Shown one piece after another: positions 16,755 to 25,522 of a DNA stretch of 64,000 bases. This DNA is from Kibdelosporangium philippinense (GTDB lineage Bacteria; Actinomycetota; Actinomycetes; Mycobacteriales; Pseudonocardiaceae), in contig NZ_JAJVCN010000001.1 of the NCBI RefSeq assembly GCF_021390435.2, positions 992,001-1,056,000 on the forward strand. Reading direction: 5' to 3'. Below the pieces are notes generated by a model. It saw only the letters and a program-made list of their open reading frames with translations, did not search any database and was not told the DNA's origin. Position 1 is the first letter of the stretch, and each line of letters begins with the position of its first letter. Made by a program: the position numbers and the translations under genes.

Positions 16755-18527
16755 TCATCGACAGCAGTCGAGGTCGGCAGGACTCGTGAATGTGAAGCCC
16801 ATTTCCTCGATACCGTCGACCACCTCGCCGAGGCGTGACGTGCCCAGGTATGGGTGGTAGAAGAAGCTCGCCACGCCGTCACGCACGACCGCGACACGGC
16901 GCGCGGTCGCCAGGATCTGGGCGGGCAACCCGTTGCGGTGGTCATCGGACTCCGTCAGGTCGACGTAGCCGAGTGACTCGGGTATCACCACGGATCCATA
17001 GATGTCGCGTACCAGGAACGGAAAGCTCTGGCCGTAGATCCGTGAGTAGTCGGGAATACCGGAACCGCAGTCGCCGTTGCGGCACCACCCGGCGGCGTAC
17101 AGGCCATTGTCGTAGCGTGCCGCGAACCGGTCGTTGACCACTGTGTAGTCGATGGCGGAGCCGGCATAGTGCGGGAATTCGAAGATCTCCGGTACTTCGA
17201 GGCCTACCGCCCGGAACTCCCGCTCGGCCGCACGTATCCGGCCGGTTGCCCAAGATCGCGAGTCTTCGGGCACCGGACCGACGTAGACCAACTCGCCCTC
17301 GTCGTTGATGCGCACCCGGTAGAACTCGTAATCATCAGCACTGGCGCCGTTGTGCGGATTGGCGGTGTTGCCGTACTGGTGGGTGTAGCCATGCATGATC
17401 AACGTGCCGCCCTTGTCCTGCATGTACCGCAACGCCGCGACGACATTGGGCGCATCGGCCAGGGACCGGTCCGTCGGCTTGCCGTCGTGGTAAACGCCGT
17501 GTGGGTCCCGATATCGCGGATACACCGCCACCGAGAACGGCACTCGGCGGTCTGCCAGGTAGCTCGCGATCTTGCGCAACTGCGCCGGGTCGTCGTCCGG
17601 GCCCACGTCCTCGATGCGCACGAGAGCGCGTTTGCGATCCGGGGCGACGGGATCGGCGTGCCGCGACAGCACGTCCGCCGCGGCGAGATAGCGGTCATCC
17701 GGTCCGGTGTACGTGAACGGAACTTCGCCGAAGTAGGTCAGGTGCTTCGAGCGCACGATCCACGGGAAGCTGTTGCCATCCGACCGGACTGCCTCCGCGA
17801 CCGTACGCACCTTGTCTTCGTCGTCGATGTCGGCACGCACGATGCCCGCGGGAATGGCGGCGCGGTCACGGGTGAAGTCCACGTCTCGGTAGCGGACCGT
17901 CGTCACTTCGGTTGTGTCGACGCGGCCTGGCCGCCATCCGAACCGGGCCGCGAAGTTCGCATCGCGTTCGGCGAGACGCCAGATGCTGTCGAACATCCAC
18001 GCGACAGGCGTGCCGCCGGCCAGCACGTCGTCAAGGAACGCGTTCGGCAACGGTTCGTCGGAGGTGGAGCCGATGTATATCACCGAGGTATAGCCGGACA
18101 TCTCGCCAGCCCGGTACGAACGGACGGGATGCATGGTCCAAGAGCTGCTGTGGGACACGAGGTTTCCGGCCATCACGGCGTAGGACTCGCCCAGCCAGCC
18201 GTACATTCCACCCGTGTCGTACAGCACGAGTGTCCGTCGGCTGGGATCGGCTCCAGGAGCGGACGGGTAGGTTCGCGCGTGCGGCGGGGAGTCTGTTGCC
18301 GCCGCACTTGTCGTGGTGCTCTTGGGATCGGGCCGGGTCGCGGGTGGTGGGGCCGGCAGAACGGGCCACTGCCAGCCACCTGACACGCGGACCGGCCGCG
18401 GACGGTGGTTCTCCGGTGTCGCAGTGGTCCCTGGCGCGCTGGGGGCCGCGTCGGCCATGCCGGTGAACGTGATACTCAGCGCGAGGAAGATGGCCGACAG
18501 CCGACGAACGGGACGGCGAATTGTCAT
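16755..18527 (-). CDS. Secreted DUF2334 polysaccharide-deacetylase-like protein (1)
   Basis: 590 residues. A signal peptide (about 1-28) is followed by a proline/threonine-rich linker (30-85). The C-terminal half carries the DUF2334 deacetylase-like fold: VRIEDVGPDDD, RRVPFSVAVYPRYRD, LIMHGYTHQYGN and FEFPHYAGS, with Asp and His positions suited to a metal site. DUF2334 belongs to the NodB-like carbohydrate esterase superfamily. ATG 18527 follows AGGAG at 5 nt; an in-frame ATG at 18569 has no such site. It is paralogous to the next protein and is the last gene of the epimerase transcript direction. Confidence 0.85.
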   Translation of the reverse strand: MTIRRPVRRLSAIFLALSITFTGMADAAPSAPGTTATPENHRPRPVRVSGGWQWPVLPAPPPATRPDPKSTTTSAAATDSPPHARTYPSAPGADPSRRTLVLYDTGGMYGWLGESYAVMAGNLVSHSSSWTMHPVRSYRAGEMSGYTSVIYIGSTSDEPLPNAFLDDVLAGGTPVAWMFDSIWRLAERDANFAARFGWRPGRVDTTEVTTVRYRDVDFTRDRAAIPAGIVRADIDDEDKVRTVAEAVRSDGNSFPWIVRSKHLTYFGEVPFTYTGPDDRYLAAADVLSRHADPVAPDRKRALVRIEDVGPDDDPAQLRKIASYLADRRVPFSVAVYPRYRDPHGVYHDGKPTDRSLADAPNVVAALRYMQDKGGTLIMHGYTHQYGNTANPHNGASADDYEFYRVRINDEGELVYVGPVPEDSRSWATGRIRAAEREFRAVGLEVPEIFEFPHYAGSAIDYTVVNDRFAARYDNGLYAAGWCRNGDCGSGIPDYSRIYGQSFPFLVRDIYGSVVIPESLGYVDLTESDDHRNGLPAQILATARRVAVVRDGVASFFYHPYLGTSRLGEVVDGIEEMGFTFTSPADLDCCR

Positions 18528-18614
18528 AGGTACTCCTGTGAGGGGGTGACGGCACCAGGCTTGGCTCACCCGACCACTCGTGTCTGAACCAGACAGTCGA
18601 GTGTGGACTTGAGA

Positions 18615-20297
18615 TCAGCCTTTACTGGCGTCGGAGAGGGGTACGAACTGGTAACCGGCGGTCGTTATGCCGTCGATGACCCGATCGAGTGCCTCGGTGC
18701 CCAGATACGGGTGGTAGAAGAAGCTCGCGATTCCGTCGTTGACCACACGAAGCGCCTTGGCGGCTGAAACGACTTCCCCGATGCGATGATCGAGTTCACC
18801 CGCGTCGGACCACGGCGGGATGTAGCCGAGGTTTTCCGGCACGACGACCGCGCCGTAGACGTCACGCACAAGGTAGGGGAACGCCTGCGTGAAGATCCCC
18901 GCCGGGTCCGCTCGCGCGATGTCGCCGCACGTCGTCGAGCACCAGCCCGGGAAGTAGCTTCCCCGGTCGTACCGGACGCCGAAAGTCTCCTTCGCGGCCT
19001 GGTATCCGGCGGCGGACGCCGTGTAGTGCGGGAATTCGAACGCCTCCGGATCAGGCAGCCCGACCTGCGCCAGTTCGCCGAGGGCACGGGCGAACCGCTC
19101 GTTCGCCCACTGCATGGAGTCGCCGGGCACGGGCCCGACGAGCTCGACCGCCTTCTGGTCGTTCAACCGCGCCCGGTAGAACTCGAAGTCCGGGCCGCTG
19201 ACTCCGTACGGGTTGGGTTCGTCGTCCAACTGGTGGGTGTAACCGTGCAGCACAATCGTTCCACCACGGTCGATCATGTATCGCAGTGCTCGCACCACTT
19301 CCGGGCGGTCCGCGAGCCGCAACTCCGTAGGTGTCCCCGAGTTGGCGATCCCCTTTGGATCGCGGTAGTACGGGTAGAGGGCGATCGAGAAGGGCACGCC
19401 CCTGCTGTGCAGCCGGTCCGCGATCTGCGTGAGCTGCACGGGATTCGCGGTCGGTCCCACGTCCTCCAGCCGCACCAGCGCGCGTGCCGGCCGCGGCGGC
19501 GACTGTGAAAGCGTCACCCGGATCAGGTCCGCCGCGGCGAGGTACCTGTCCGTCGGCCCCACGTAGGCGAAGGGTATTTCGGCCACGTAGGTCAACGTTC
19601 CCGAGCGCACCGCCCACGGGGTCCGAGTGCCGTCGTCGTGGATGCTTTCCGCGACAACGCTGGCCTTCGCGGTATCCAGCAGGCGGGTACGCACGGACGT
19701 GCCCGCTCGCGGGTCACGGCTCAATCGTTCCTGTTTGTAGTCCACCCCGACGATGGCTCGCTCGGCCCAGCCGTCTGGCGACCAGCCGATCCTCGCCGCG
19801 TATCCGCTGTCACCGTCGAACAGGCGGTTGACGTCGTATCCCAGCCACAGCACGGGTGTGTGGCCCGCGCGGACATCGGCCAGGAACGCGTCCGGAAGCG
19901 GGCCGCCATCCATGGGGCCCACATAGACGACGGCAGAGAAACCCGTCATGTCGCCCGGCTGGTACTTCGCGGCCTGACGCAGTTCGAAAGCGCTGCTGTG
20001 CGAGACGAGATTGGCGGCATATGTCCCGTTGACCTCGCCGCTGGAGACCGGGCCGGTAACGGAGGTGTTGTACAGCACCAGTGTCCGGTGGTCGGCGGGG
20101 GCACCAGGAGCCGGATCGCCCGGGTTGCCGGCGAGCGATGCCGAGGGCACCGGGCCCCATCTCGGTTCGGCTGGCTGCGACACCGGTACCGCCGGGATCG
20201 AAGTCGTGACCACTATGGCGCAGATGACTGTCAGCACGCAGAACAGCAACCGCAGCCATGCAGGTCCCCACACGGTGTTGGTGGATGACCGCATCAT
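18615..20297 (-). CDS. Secreted DUF2334 polysaccharide-deacetylase-like protein (2)
   Basis: 560 residues with an N-terminal membrane or signal helix (about 15-38). The domain order is the same as in its neighbour: VLYNTSV, VRLEDVGPTAN, VPFSIALYPYYRD, IVLHGYTHQLDD, FEFPHYTAS and a C-terminal IASFFYHPYLG. The ATG overlaps the stop of the upstream epimerase in an ATGA, so translation is coupled. In this setting it probably trims or deacetylates the surface polymer made by the divergent glycosyltransferase; that role is inferred. Confidence 0.87.
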   Translation of the reverse strand: MMRSSTNTVWGPAWLRLLFCVLTVICAIVVTTSIPAVPVSQPAEPRWGPVPSASLAGNPGDPAPGAPADHRTLVLYNTSVTGPVSSGEVNGTYAANLVSHSSAFELRQAAKYQPGDMTGFSAVVYVGPMDGGPLPDAFLADVRAGHTPVLWLGYDVNRLFDGDSGYAARIGWSPDGWAERAIVGVDYKQERLSRDPRAGTSVRTRLLDTAKASVVAESIHDDGTRTPWAVRSGTLTYVAEIPFAYVGPTDRYLAAADLIRVTLSQSPPRPARALVRLEDVGPTANPVQLTQIADRLHSRGVPFSIALYPYYRDPKGIANSGTPTELRLADRPEVVRALRYMIDRGGTIVLHGYTHQLDDEPNPYGVSGPDFEFYRARLNDQKAVELVGPVPGDSMQWANERFARALGELAQVGLPDPEAFEFPHYTASAAGYQAAKETFGVRYDRGSYFPGWCSTTCGDIARADPAGIFTQAFPYLVRDVYGAVVVPENLGYIPPWSDAGELDHRIGEVVSAAKALRVVNDGIASFFYHPYLGTEALDRVIDGITTAGYQFVPLSDASKG

Positions 20298-21553
20298 TCA
20301 CCTCCGGCGGCCGCGGTCCGGAGTACCGGCGGTGCCATCGAATCGGCGCTCTCCAAGCCGAGCAGGCTGGCGATCGCGTGCTCGGTCCGGTAGGCGGCGA
20401 GCCCGTCGCCGAAGGGGTTGACCGGCCTGTTCTCCGGCGGTAGCGGCGGTATGTTCAACAGCCGCGTCGCGTGGTGCGCGATCGCAAGGGGATCGGTCCC
20501 GACGAGCATCGAGCAGCCCGCCTCCACGGCTTCCATCCGCTCGGTGACGTCCCTCAGCACCAGGACCGGAACGCCGAAACTGGGAGCTTCCTCCTGTACG
20601 CCACCGGAATCGGATGCGACCAGCTGGGCTATCGAGAGCAGCCGGCAGAACTCGAGGTAGTTCAGCGGCGCGGTGAGGTGTATCCGGTCCACTCCGGACA
20701 CTCCGGCCATGATCTGCTTGCGTATCTCGGGATTCGGGTGGACGGGCAGCACGACCTCGACATCCTCGTGGCGTTCGAGGACATCCCGCACACTCGCCAG
20801 AATGCCTGCCAACGGCGGGCCCCATGACTCCCGGCGGTGCACTGTGACCAGCATCAGGCGGCTCTGTTTGGACCGCACCCGGTTCTCCAATGCGGCCAGT
20901 CTCGAGTCGCTGTATGTCATGGGACGGCCGGCGATCGACAGCACGGCGTCGACCACAGTGTTCCCGGTCAGCACTACGCTCGGTCCGGTGATGCCCTCCG
21001 CCAGCAGGTTCTGCACGGCGCGCTTCGTCGGAGCAAGGTGCAACGAGCTGATTTGAGCGATCAGCTTGCGATTGGCCTCCTCCGGAAACGGAGCGTGCAG
21101 ATCGCGTGACCGCAGCCCCGCTTCGATGTGCGCGACCGGCACCTTGCGCCAGAAGGCGCTCAGCGCGCCGGCCAGGGCCGTCGTCGTGTCGCCTTGAACC
21201 ACGACCATCGAAGGATTCCGCTGTATGAGTTGCCGGTCGAGCACTCGCACGAGCTCGCCAAGCAACTCGGGCTGGCTTCCGGTCGAGCGTTCGATGTTCA
21301 AGCGGACATCGGGACGAATACCGAACGCGTCGAGAGCTTGCTCGAACATCGTCTCGTGCTGACCGCTCGCCACCAGAACAGGGCGGATTCGGCCACACGT
21401 CAGCATCGCTTCCGCCACGGGCGCCAGCTTGACCGCCTCTGGCCGAGTCCCGCCGAGAAGCATTACTTCCGGTTTGTGTGTGGCAGCGGCTGTGACAGGA
21501 CGGGGATTCTCCATAAGAGTGATCCCTGGCCTGCTCCGAACAGCGCAGTCCAT
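20294..21553 (-). CDS. wecB: UDP-N-acetylglucosamine 2-epimerase (non-hydrolysing)
   Basis: 419 residues. The family landmarks are present: LLGGTRPEAVKLAPV near the N-terminus, QGDTTTALAGALSAF, HIEAGLRS, FPEEANRKL, VTVHRRESWG and SDSGGVQEEAPSFGVPVLVLRD. It interconverts UDP-GlcNAc and UDP-ManNAc in the cytoplasm, feeding ManNAc into surface polysaccharides. ATG 21553 follows GGGAG at 5 nt; ATG 21514 has no good site. It is the first gene of a minus-strand operon with the two DUF2334 genes. The alternative name is mnaA. Confidence 0.92.
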   Translation of the reverse strand: MDCAVRSRPGITLMENPRPVTAAATHKPEVMLLGGTRPEAVKLAPVAEAMLTCGRIRPVLVASGQHETMFEQALDAFGIRPDVRLNIERSTGSQPELLGELVRVLDRQLIQRNPSMVVVQGDTTTALAGALSAFWRKVPVAHIEAGLRSRDLHAPFPEEANRKLIAQISSLHLAPTKRAVQNLLAEGITGPSVVLTGNTVVDAVLSIAGRPMTYSDSRLAALENRVRSKQSRLMLVTVHRRESWGPPLAGILASVRDVLERHEDVEVVLPVHPNPEIRKQIMAGVSGVDRIHLTAPLNYLEFCRLLSIAQLVASDSGGVQEEAPSFGVPVLVLRDVTERMEAVEAGCSMLVGTDPLAIAHHATRLLNIPPLPPENRPVNPFGDGLAAYRTEHAIASLLGLESADSMAPPVLRTAAAGGE

Positions 21554-21703
21554 TATTACTCCCGCTCAGTGATTCTTGCGTGAAGTCATCGAGAAGAGTT
21601 GCTCGAGACCGTGCAAGGAGGTTGAGTAGTAGCGGTACGTAGAGCTTGCCATGCTCTCTGAATCGACGCAGCAAGTTATCCACTCACTAAAAGGATTGTC
21701 AAG
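21554..21703. promoter_or_regulatory. Divergent promoter region of the polysaccharide locus
   Basis: 150 bp separate the epimerase start from the small membrane peptide start. It must contain both promoters and has locally lower GC. No clear operator is visible. Confidence 0.4.
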
Positions 21704-21874
21704 ATGTCGACTGCTTTGGTCAGTCGGGTAGGAACTCCGGTATCTCTTGGATTCGCTTTTTCGGCAGGCGCTTGTCCGGGTTACATCATCGGGCAGGTCG
21801 TGCTCATTGTCACGACCTTGCTGGTCCTGCGCAGGTTGTCCCTGCGGTTGGGCGGCGAGAGGGCGAATAAATAG
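21704..21874 (+). CDS. 56-residue single-helix membrane peptide
   Basis: ATG 21704 to TAG 21874 encodes a short protein with one strong transmembrane helix (about 26-44, IIGQVVLIVTTLLVLRRL) and a basic end. AAAGGA lies upstream, and the stop is 3 bp before the glycosyltransferase start, so the two are surely co-transcribed. Small membrane subunits of this kind often accompany processive polysaccharide synthases, which is the likely role. Confidence 0.6.
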   Translation: MSTALVSRVGTPVSLGFAFSAGACPGYIIGQVVLIVTTLLVLRRLSLRLGGERANK

Positions 21875-21877
21875 AAA

Positions 21878-23143
21878 ATGAACCTTCCCGCATTGATGCT
21901 CGGGCTTTTGCTCGCCTGGCCTCTATACAATCTCGTCCTTTCTGTTCTGGGCTTGAGAACTCCTCGGCCGAGTTCGGCGACGGCAACAGAACAATCGTGT
22001 TTCTGGCTCGTGGTACCGGCGCTCAATGAAGAGTTGGTCATCGCACGCACCGTCCGGTCACTACTCGCTCTCGAGGCGGCGGATGTTCGGTTACGCGTCC
22101 TGGTGGTCGACGACGGCAGCACGGACGGGACATCGACGGCGCTGGCCGCCATCGACGACGAACGTCTGGTCGTGTTGCGGCGCGAGCCTCCCGACGCGCG
22201 CAAGGGCAAAGGACCTGCGCTCAACGCCGCGTATCGGTTGATCCGAGAGGTCGCGCGACGAGAGGGCGCGATCGACCGCACGGTCATCGGAGTCATCGAC
22301 GCGGACGGCAGGGCCAGTTCCGGCATCCTCTCGGAGGTGAGCCGCTACCTGGCCGATCCCGCTGTCGGGGCAGTGCAGTGCCGGGTGCGTATCCGCAACC
22401 GCCACACCCGTCTCGGCCTGCTGCAGGACGTCGAGTTCGGCTGTATCGCCGACTCCGCCCAGGTGCTGCGCGATGCCATCGGCAGTGTCGGGCTTGGCGG
22501 CAACGGCCAGTTCACCAAGCTGTCCGCGTTGATGCTGTTCGGAGACTCGCCATGGTCGTCCTGCCTGGTCGAGGACGTCGAGTTGGGCCTACGCCTGCAC
22601 CGGGCGGGTATCCGTATCCGCTATGTCAGGCAGGCGAACGTGTCCCAGCAGGCCGTGGTCGACGTCCGTCGCCTTGTGCGGCAGCGTGGCCGTTGGGCGC
22701 AGGGAAACCTCCAGTGCCTCCGGCACGTGCCCGGTCTGCTCGGCTCGCAGCGCGTCACCAGTCTCGGACTGCTCGACTTCCTGCACTACTTGATCACTCC
22801 GTGGCTGGTGCCGCCGGTCTCGGTGGTCGCGTTGATCCTGCTCGGCCTGAGCGTCTACGGCCAGTTCGGTGGGCTGGTCCCGACTCCGCTCGTCGCGAGC
22901 GAGGCGGATATGCCGGTGTCATTGGCCCTCGGAGTGACCGCGCTGTTGCTGCCCGGGGCGATCTGGGGCTTGGCGCACTGGTTGCGGTTGCGAGACGAAC
23001 CGCTGGGACGCTGCCTGCTCATTTCACTGAGTTACCCAGTGTTTCTCCTGCTCGGCGCCGCCGGGAGTTGTCAGGGGATCGTCCGGCACCTCGCACGTCG
23101 CCACGACTGGGCGAAGACCGAGCGCCTTGCCGAGGAAGCATGA
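21878..23143 (+). CDS. Processive family 2 glycosyltransferase
   Basis: 421 residues. An N-terminal helix (2-24) is followed by a GT-A domain: VVPALNEE (about 47), VVDDGSTDGT, the metal-binding VIDADG, then VEDVELGLRL as the catalytic-base region and QRGRWAQGNL, the Q-x-x-R-W signature of processive synthases. Three or more C-terminal helices follow (about 290-400). It probably polymerises a hexosamine chain across the membrane, like PgaC, IcaA or hyaluronan synthase; the nearby UDP-GlcNAc 2-epimerase supports a GlcNAc or ManNAc polymer. Its terminator seems to be at 24503-24530, beyond an inserted IS3 element. Confidence 0.88.
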   Translation: MNLPALMLGLLLAWPLYNLVLSVLGLRTPRPSSATATEQSCFWLVVPALNEELVIARTVRSLLALEAADVRLRVLVVDDGSTDGTSTALAAIDDERLVVLRREPPDARKGKGPALNAAYRLIREVARREGAIDRTVIGVIDADGRASSGILSEVSRYLADPAVGAVQCRVRIRNRHTRLGLLQDVEFGCIADSAQVLRDAIGSVGLGGNGQFTKLSALMLFGDSPWSSCLVEDVELGLRLHRAGIRIRYVRQANVSQQAVVDVRRLVRQRGRWAQGNLQCLRHVPGLLGSQRVTSLGLLDFLHYLITPWLVPPVSVVALILLGLSVYGQFGGLVPTPLVASEADMPVSLALGVTALLLPGAIWGLAHWLRLRDEPLGRCLLISLSYPVFLLLGAAGSCQGIVRHLARRHDWAKTERLAEEA

Positions 23144-23221
23144 CGTCTCCGCAGATCAAGCGGGTATTCCCGCCATGAGTGCACACGTATGGTGTCAATC
23201 CCCTCAGATCGTGGAGACGGT

Positions 23222-24157
23222 TTATGCCACTTCGGTTCTGACCTGCGTCGCTGATACTGCTCGTGCGTGTGCCATCTGATGCTCGAACGGGATCGGGGCC
23301 AGGCCGTCGTTGGCGCTGTGCCGGCGGGTGGTGTTGTAGAAGTCCGCGATCCAGGTCGCGACCTTGATCCGCGCCTCAGCTCGGGTAGTGAACCGGTGTC
23401 GGTGTACGAATTCGACCTTGAGTGTGCTGTTGAACGCCTCGGCCGCGGCGTTGTCCAATGCGGACCCGACCCGGCCCATCGACTGCACCACACCCAGCGT
23501 CCGGCAGGCCGCCGCGGTCGCTGCGGCGGTGTATTCCGATCCGCGGTCGGTATGGAAGATCACCCCGTCCACGTCCCCGCCCCGGGTGGTCGCGGCCATC
23601 CGCAGCGACGCCACCACCACAGCCGCGTCATGGTGGGCGGACATCGCGTAACCCAGCATCCGGCGGGAGAACAGATCCTCAGTGGTCGCGAGATACAGCG
23701 GCCCCTCATCGGTGTCGATCTGCGTGACATCCCCGCACCACAACACATCCGGTGCCACCGCGGTGAAGTTCCGCCGAACCAGATCGCGAGCCACTGGCCG
23801 TTTCCCCGGCCGGGTCAGCGACCGCCGGCGTTTCGGCGGTCGTCCGGCCAGACCGAGCTCGACCATCCGCGCCGCCACGGTGTTCTCCGAGACCTTCCAG
23901 CCGGCCTCCCGCAGGTCACGGGTGATCCGGGGACTGCCATAGGTCTCACCCGAAACAGTGAACAACCTCCTGATCTGCTCATCCAACTGCTCCCGCCGCT
24001 GATCACGGGCAGTGGGCTTGCGGTTGATCCACTTGTAGAACCAGGACTGCGAGACCTCCAAGGCCCGGCAGGCGATCGCATGCGGGACACCGTGCTTGGT
24101 CCTCTGGGACGCGATGAACTCCGCCACGATCACTGGTTCATCGCGTCCTTCACCCAC
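23222..24157 (-). CDS. IS3-family transposase OrfB (DDE integrase)
   Basis: 311 residues with an N-terminal helical HTH_21 segment (SQSWFYKW...) and an rve integrase core. The catalytic residues are visible as WCGDVTQID (first Asp), FHTDRGSEY (second Asp) and DNAAAEAFNSTLK (Glu). Its start overlaps the end of OrfA in another frame, so the active enzyme is normally an OrfAB fusion made by programmed frameshifting. Confidence 0.93.
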   Translation of the reverse strand: MGEGRDEPVIVAEFIASQRTKHGVPHAIACRALEVSQSWFYKWINRKPTARDQRREQLDEQIRRLFTVSGETYGSPRITRDLREAGWKVSENTVAARMVELGLAGRPPKRRRSLTRPGKRPVARDLVRRNFTAVAPDVLWCGDVTQIDTDEGPLYLATTEDLFSRRMLGYAMSAHHDAAVVVASLRMAATTRGGDVDGVIFHTDRGSEYTAAATAAACRTLGVVQSMGRVGSALDNAAAEAFNSTLKVEFVHRHRFTTRAEARIKVATWIADFYNTTRRHSANDGLAPIPFEHQMAHARAVSATQVRTEVA

Positions 24158-24447
24158 AGGACCACGGAGCGCTTGAGCACATCACGCTCCATCTCCAACT
24201 CGGCCTTCTCCTTCGCCCACTGTGCTCGTTCGGCCCGCAGCCGGGCCAACTCCGCACGCTCGGCCTCGTTCAACCCGTCTGCGGGCTGCCCGGTCTGGCG
24301 CCGGTCGGCCTGTACCCAGTTGTGCAGGGTGTACGCGCTGATCCCCAGATCCCGTGCGACCTGCGCCACCGACTTGCCGGTCTCGGACACGATGCGCACC
24401 GCACCCGCCCGAAACTCCGGATCAAACCGGCGCCTCTTATCTCCCAC
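24130..24447 (-). CDS. IS3-family transposase OrfA (HTH protein)
   Basis: 105 residues: a helix-turn-helix (FDPEFRAGAVRIV, then VAQVARDLGISAYTLHNWV) and a leucine-zipper-like helix (LARLRAERAQWAKEKAELE). It binds the inverted repeats and regulates transposition. Its end overlaps OrfB by 28 bp in a different frame. Confidence 0.92.
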   Translation of the reverse strand: MGDKRRRFDPEFRAGAVRIVSETGKSVAQVARDLGISAYTLHNWVQADRRQTGQPADGLNEAERAELARLRAERAQWAKEKAELEMERDVLKRSVVLWVKDAMNQ

Positions 24448-24502
24448 GACCTGATCATCTCTCTTGGTTCAGGTCTCCACGCTACGAGGGGAAGCACAAT
24501 GG

Positions 24503-24530
24503 AGAGCCCCGGCCCAGCAGCCGGGGCTCT
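24503..24530 (+). terminator. Hairpin terminator, probably of the glycosyltransferase operon
   Basis: AGAGCCCCGGC (24503-24513), loop CCAGCA, GCCGGGGCTCT (24520-24530): an 11-bp perfect stem followed by TG. It starts one base after the right target duplication of the IS3 element. Confidence 0.75.
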
Positions 24531-24549
24531 TGTACAGATTGGAGTTCAG

Positions 24550-25203
24550 ATGACCAGGATGAGGCTGGCGTCACGTGGTATCGGCCTGGTGGTTGGCGCC
24601 ATGGTGGCCTGCGTGGTGATGAACTGCTCGGCACGGCCATCGCCTACCGGCCCGCGGCTCGACGGCTGGTTCGTCACCGTCTATTACACAGCTGTCGAGA
24701 AATATCACGTCGAGCCCGCGGAATCTGTTCGTGGGTGCCCGCGATCCGAGTGTGAGCGCGGCGACGCTCCGCTGGGCGAATATCCCAAGGGCTTCGTCGA
24801 TGCCGTACAGGCGGAAGGCACCGGACGTATTACGAGTGGCCCGAACGCCGGGCGTTACCTGAACTGGTCGCACGATCTCGGCTACTGGTTGGACGATGCC
24901 CCGCGAGATTCTCGTGGTGGGCGGCTCGAACCATTCGCCAGTGCGGCGGCCGACCCAAGCGTACTGGCAGCCGGTACGAATTTCACGATCGCGGACTGCG
25001 GCACACTTGATTCTGGAGAAAAGCTATCCGACGAGCAGTGTGACCGAATCCGGTCGGCTCACTGGACGGTACGGGACGAGTTCACTCCCGGCTTGGGTGG
25101 GCCGCAGCACATCGATATCTACATCGGTGAGGAACAAGGCCCCGATTTCACATCGAGCCCGTGGTACTTGTCGCTCAAGAATGCCGTCCTCGCGCTGGGT
25201 TGA
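24550..25203 (+). CDS. Exported 3D-domain protein
   Basis: 217 residues with an N-terminal membrane or lipoprotein-like segment (about 8-26, ending MNCSA). The C-terminal part matches the 3D (double-psi beta-barrel) pattern: FASAAADPSVLAAGTNFTI, then WTVRDEF and GPQHIDIYIGEEQG. The fold is shared with lytic-transglycosylase MltA and resuscitation-type proteins, so a cell-wall role is likely. ATG 24550 follows GGAG at 5 nt. Upstream in-frame codons belong to the IS3 region. A palindromic repeat begins inside its stop codon. Confidence 0.72.
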   Translation: MTRMRLASRGIGLVVGAMVACVVMNCSARPSPTGPRLDGWFVTVYYTAVEKYHVEPAESVRGCPRSECERGDAPLGEYPKGFVDAVQAEGTGRITSGPNAGRYLNWSHDLGYWLDDAPRDSRGGRLEPFASAAADPSVLAAGTNFTIADCGTLDSGEKLSDEQCDRIRSAHWTVRDEFTPGLGGPQHIDIYIGEEQGPDFTSSPWYLSLKNAVLALG

Positions 25204-25240
25204 TGCCGTGAAGGTCTTCTCTTCTCACCCTCACGGCATC
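25202..25240. repeat. Palindromic dispersed repeat (copy 2), overlaps a stop codon
   Basis: GATGCCGTGAAGGT (25202-25215), 11-nt loop, ACCCTCACGGCATC (25227-25240): a 14-bp stem with one mismatch and the same core as the copies at 8381, 28715, 28881 and 51442. It begins two bases into the TGA of the 3D-domain gene and probably ends its transcript. Confidence 0.65.
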
Positions 25241-25249
25241 CATAACGCC

Positions 25250-25522
25250 CTACTGCCGAATCGCGCGGTGAATCGTGCGAAGGCCGGTCACACACACGTC
25301 GCAGAGTTCGCCGGTCCGGGGCGAGTCCCGCGACGGGAAGCCACCGAGCGCGCGGAACGGCACTGCTTGCGCTCCGCACAACGTTGGAGACGCCTCGCCG
25401 GTCAGTGGTTCGTCGAGGTGGGTCCGCCCCTGAATGATCACTACGTGGAGGATTGGCGATTCATCCGTGCCCAGCGCCCACACGAGTTCGGACAGTTGCG
25501 GGACCCGGTTCCCGTCAGGCAT
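25250..25522 (-). CDS. Small hypothetical protein with cysteine pairs
   Basis: 90 residues; the segment HLDEPLTGEASPTLCG and the later GELCDVCVTGLR hold C ... C-x2-C, a possible zinc site, as in small actinomycete proteins that start from a target-like H-x-C motif. ATG 25522 follows GAGAGGAAAA. It is the last gene of a packed minus-strand set that starts at 27080. The function is unknown. Confidence 0.6.
   Translation of the reverse strand: MPDGNRVPQLSELVWALGTDESPILHVVIIQGRTHLDEPLTGEASPTLCGAQAVPFRALGGFPSRDSPRTGELCDVCVTGLRTIHRAIRQ

Larger units (their letters stand above)
23193..24498 (-). mobile_element. IS3-family insertion sequence, apparently intact
   Basis: 1306 bp bounded by imperfect inverted repeats that start with TG and contain TCCCCTC...CGTGGAGAC (left TGTCAATCCCCTCAGATCG, right TGTGCTTCCCCTCGTAGCG read inward). 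ATGG lies directly outside both ends (23189-23192 and 24499-24502), a 4-bp target duplication typical of the family. It contains orfA and orfB in overlapping frames. Without it, the glycosyltransferase end would lie about 60 bp before a hairpin terminator. Confidence 0.9.

Noticed and set aside
17169..18383. 404-codon open frame on the plus strand
   Set aside because: It is antisense to the first DUF2334 gene and has no recognisable domain.
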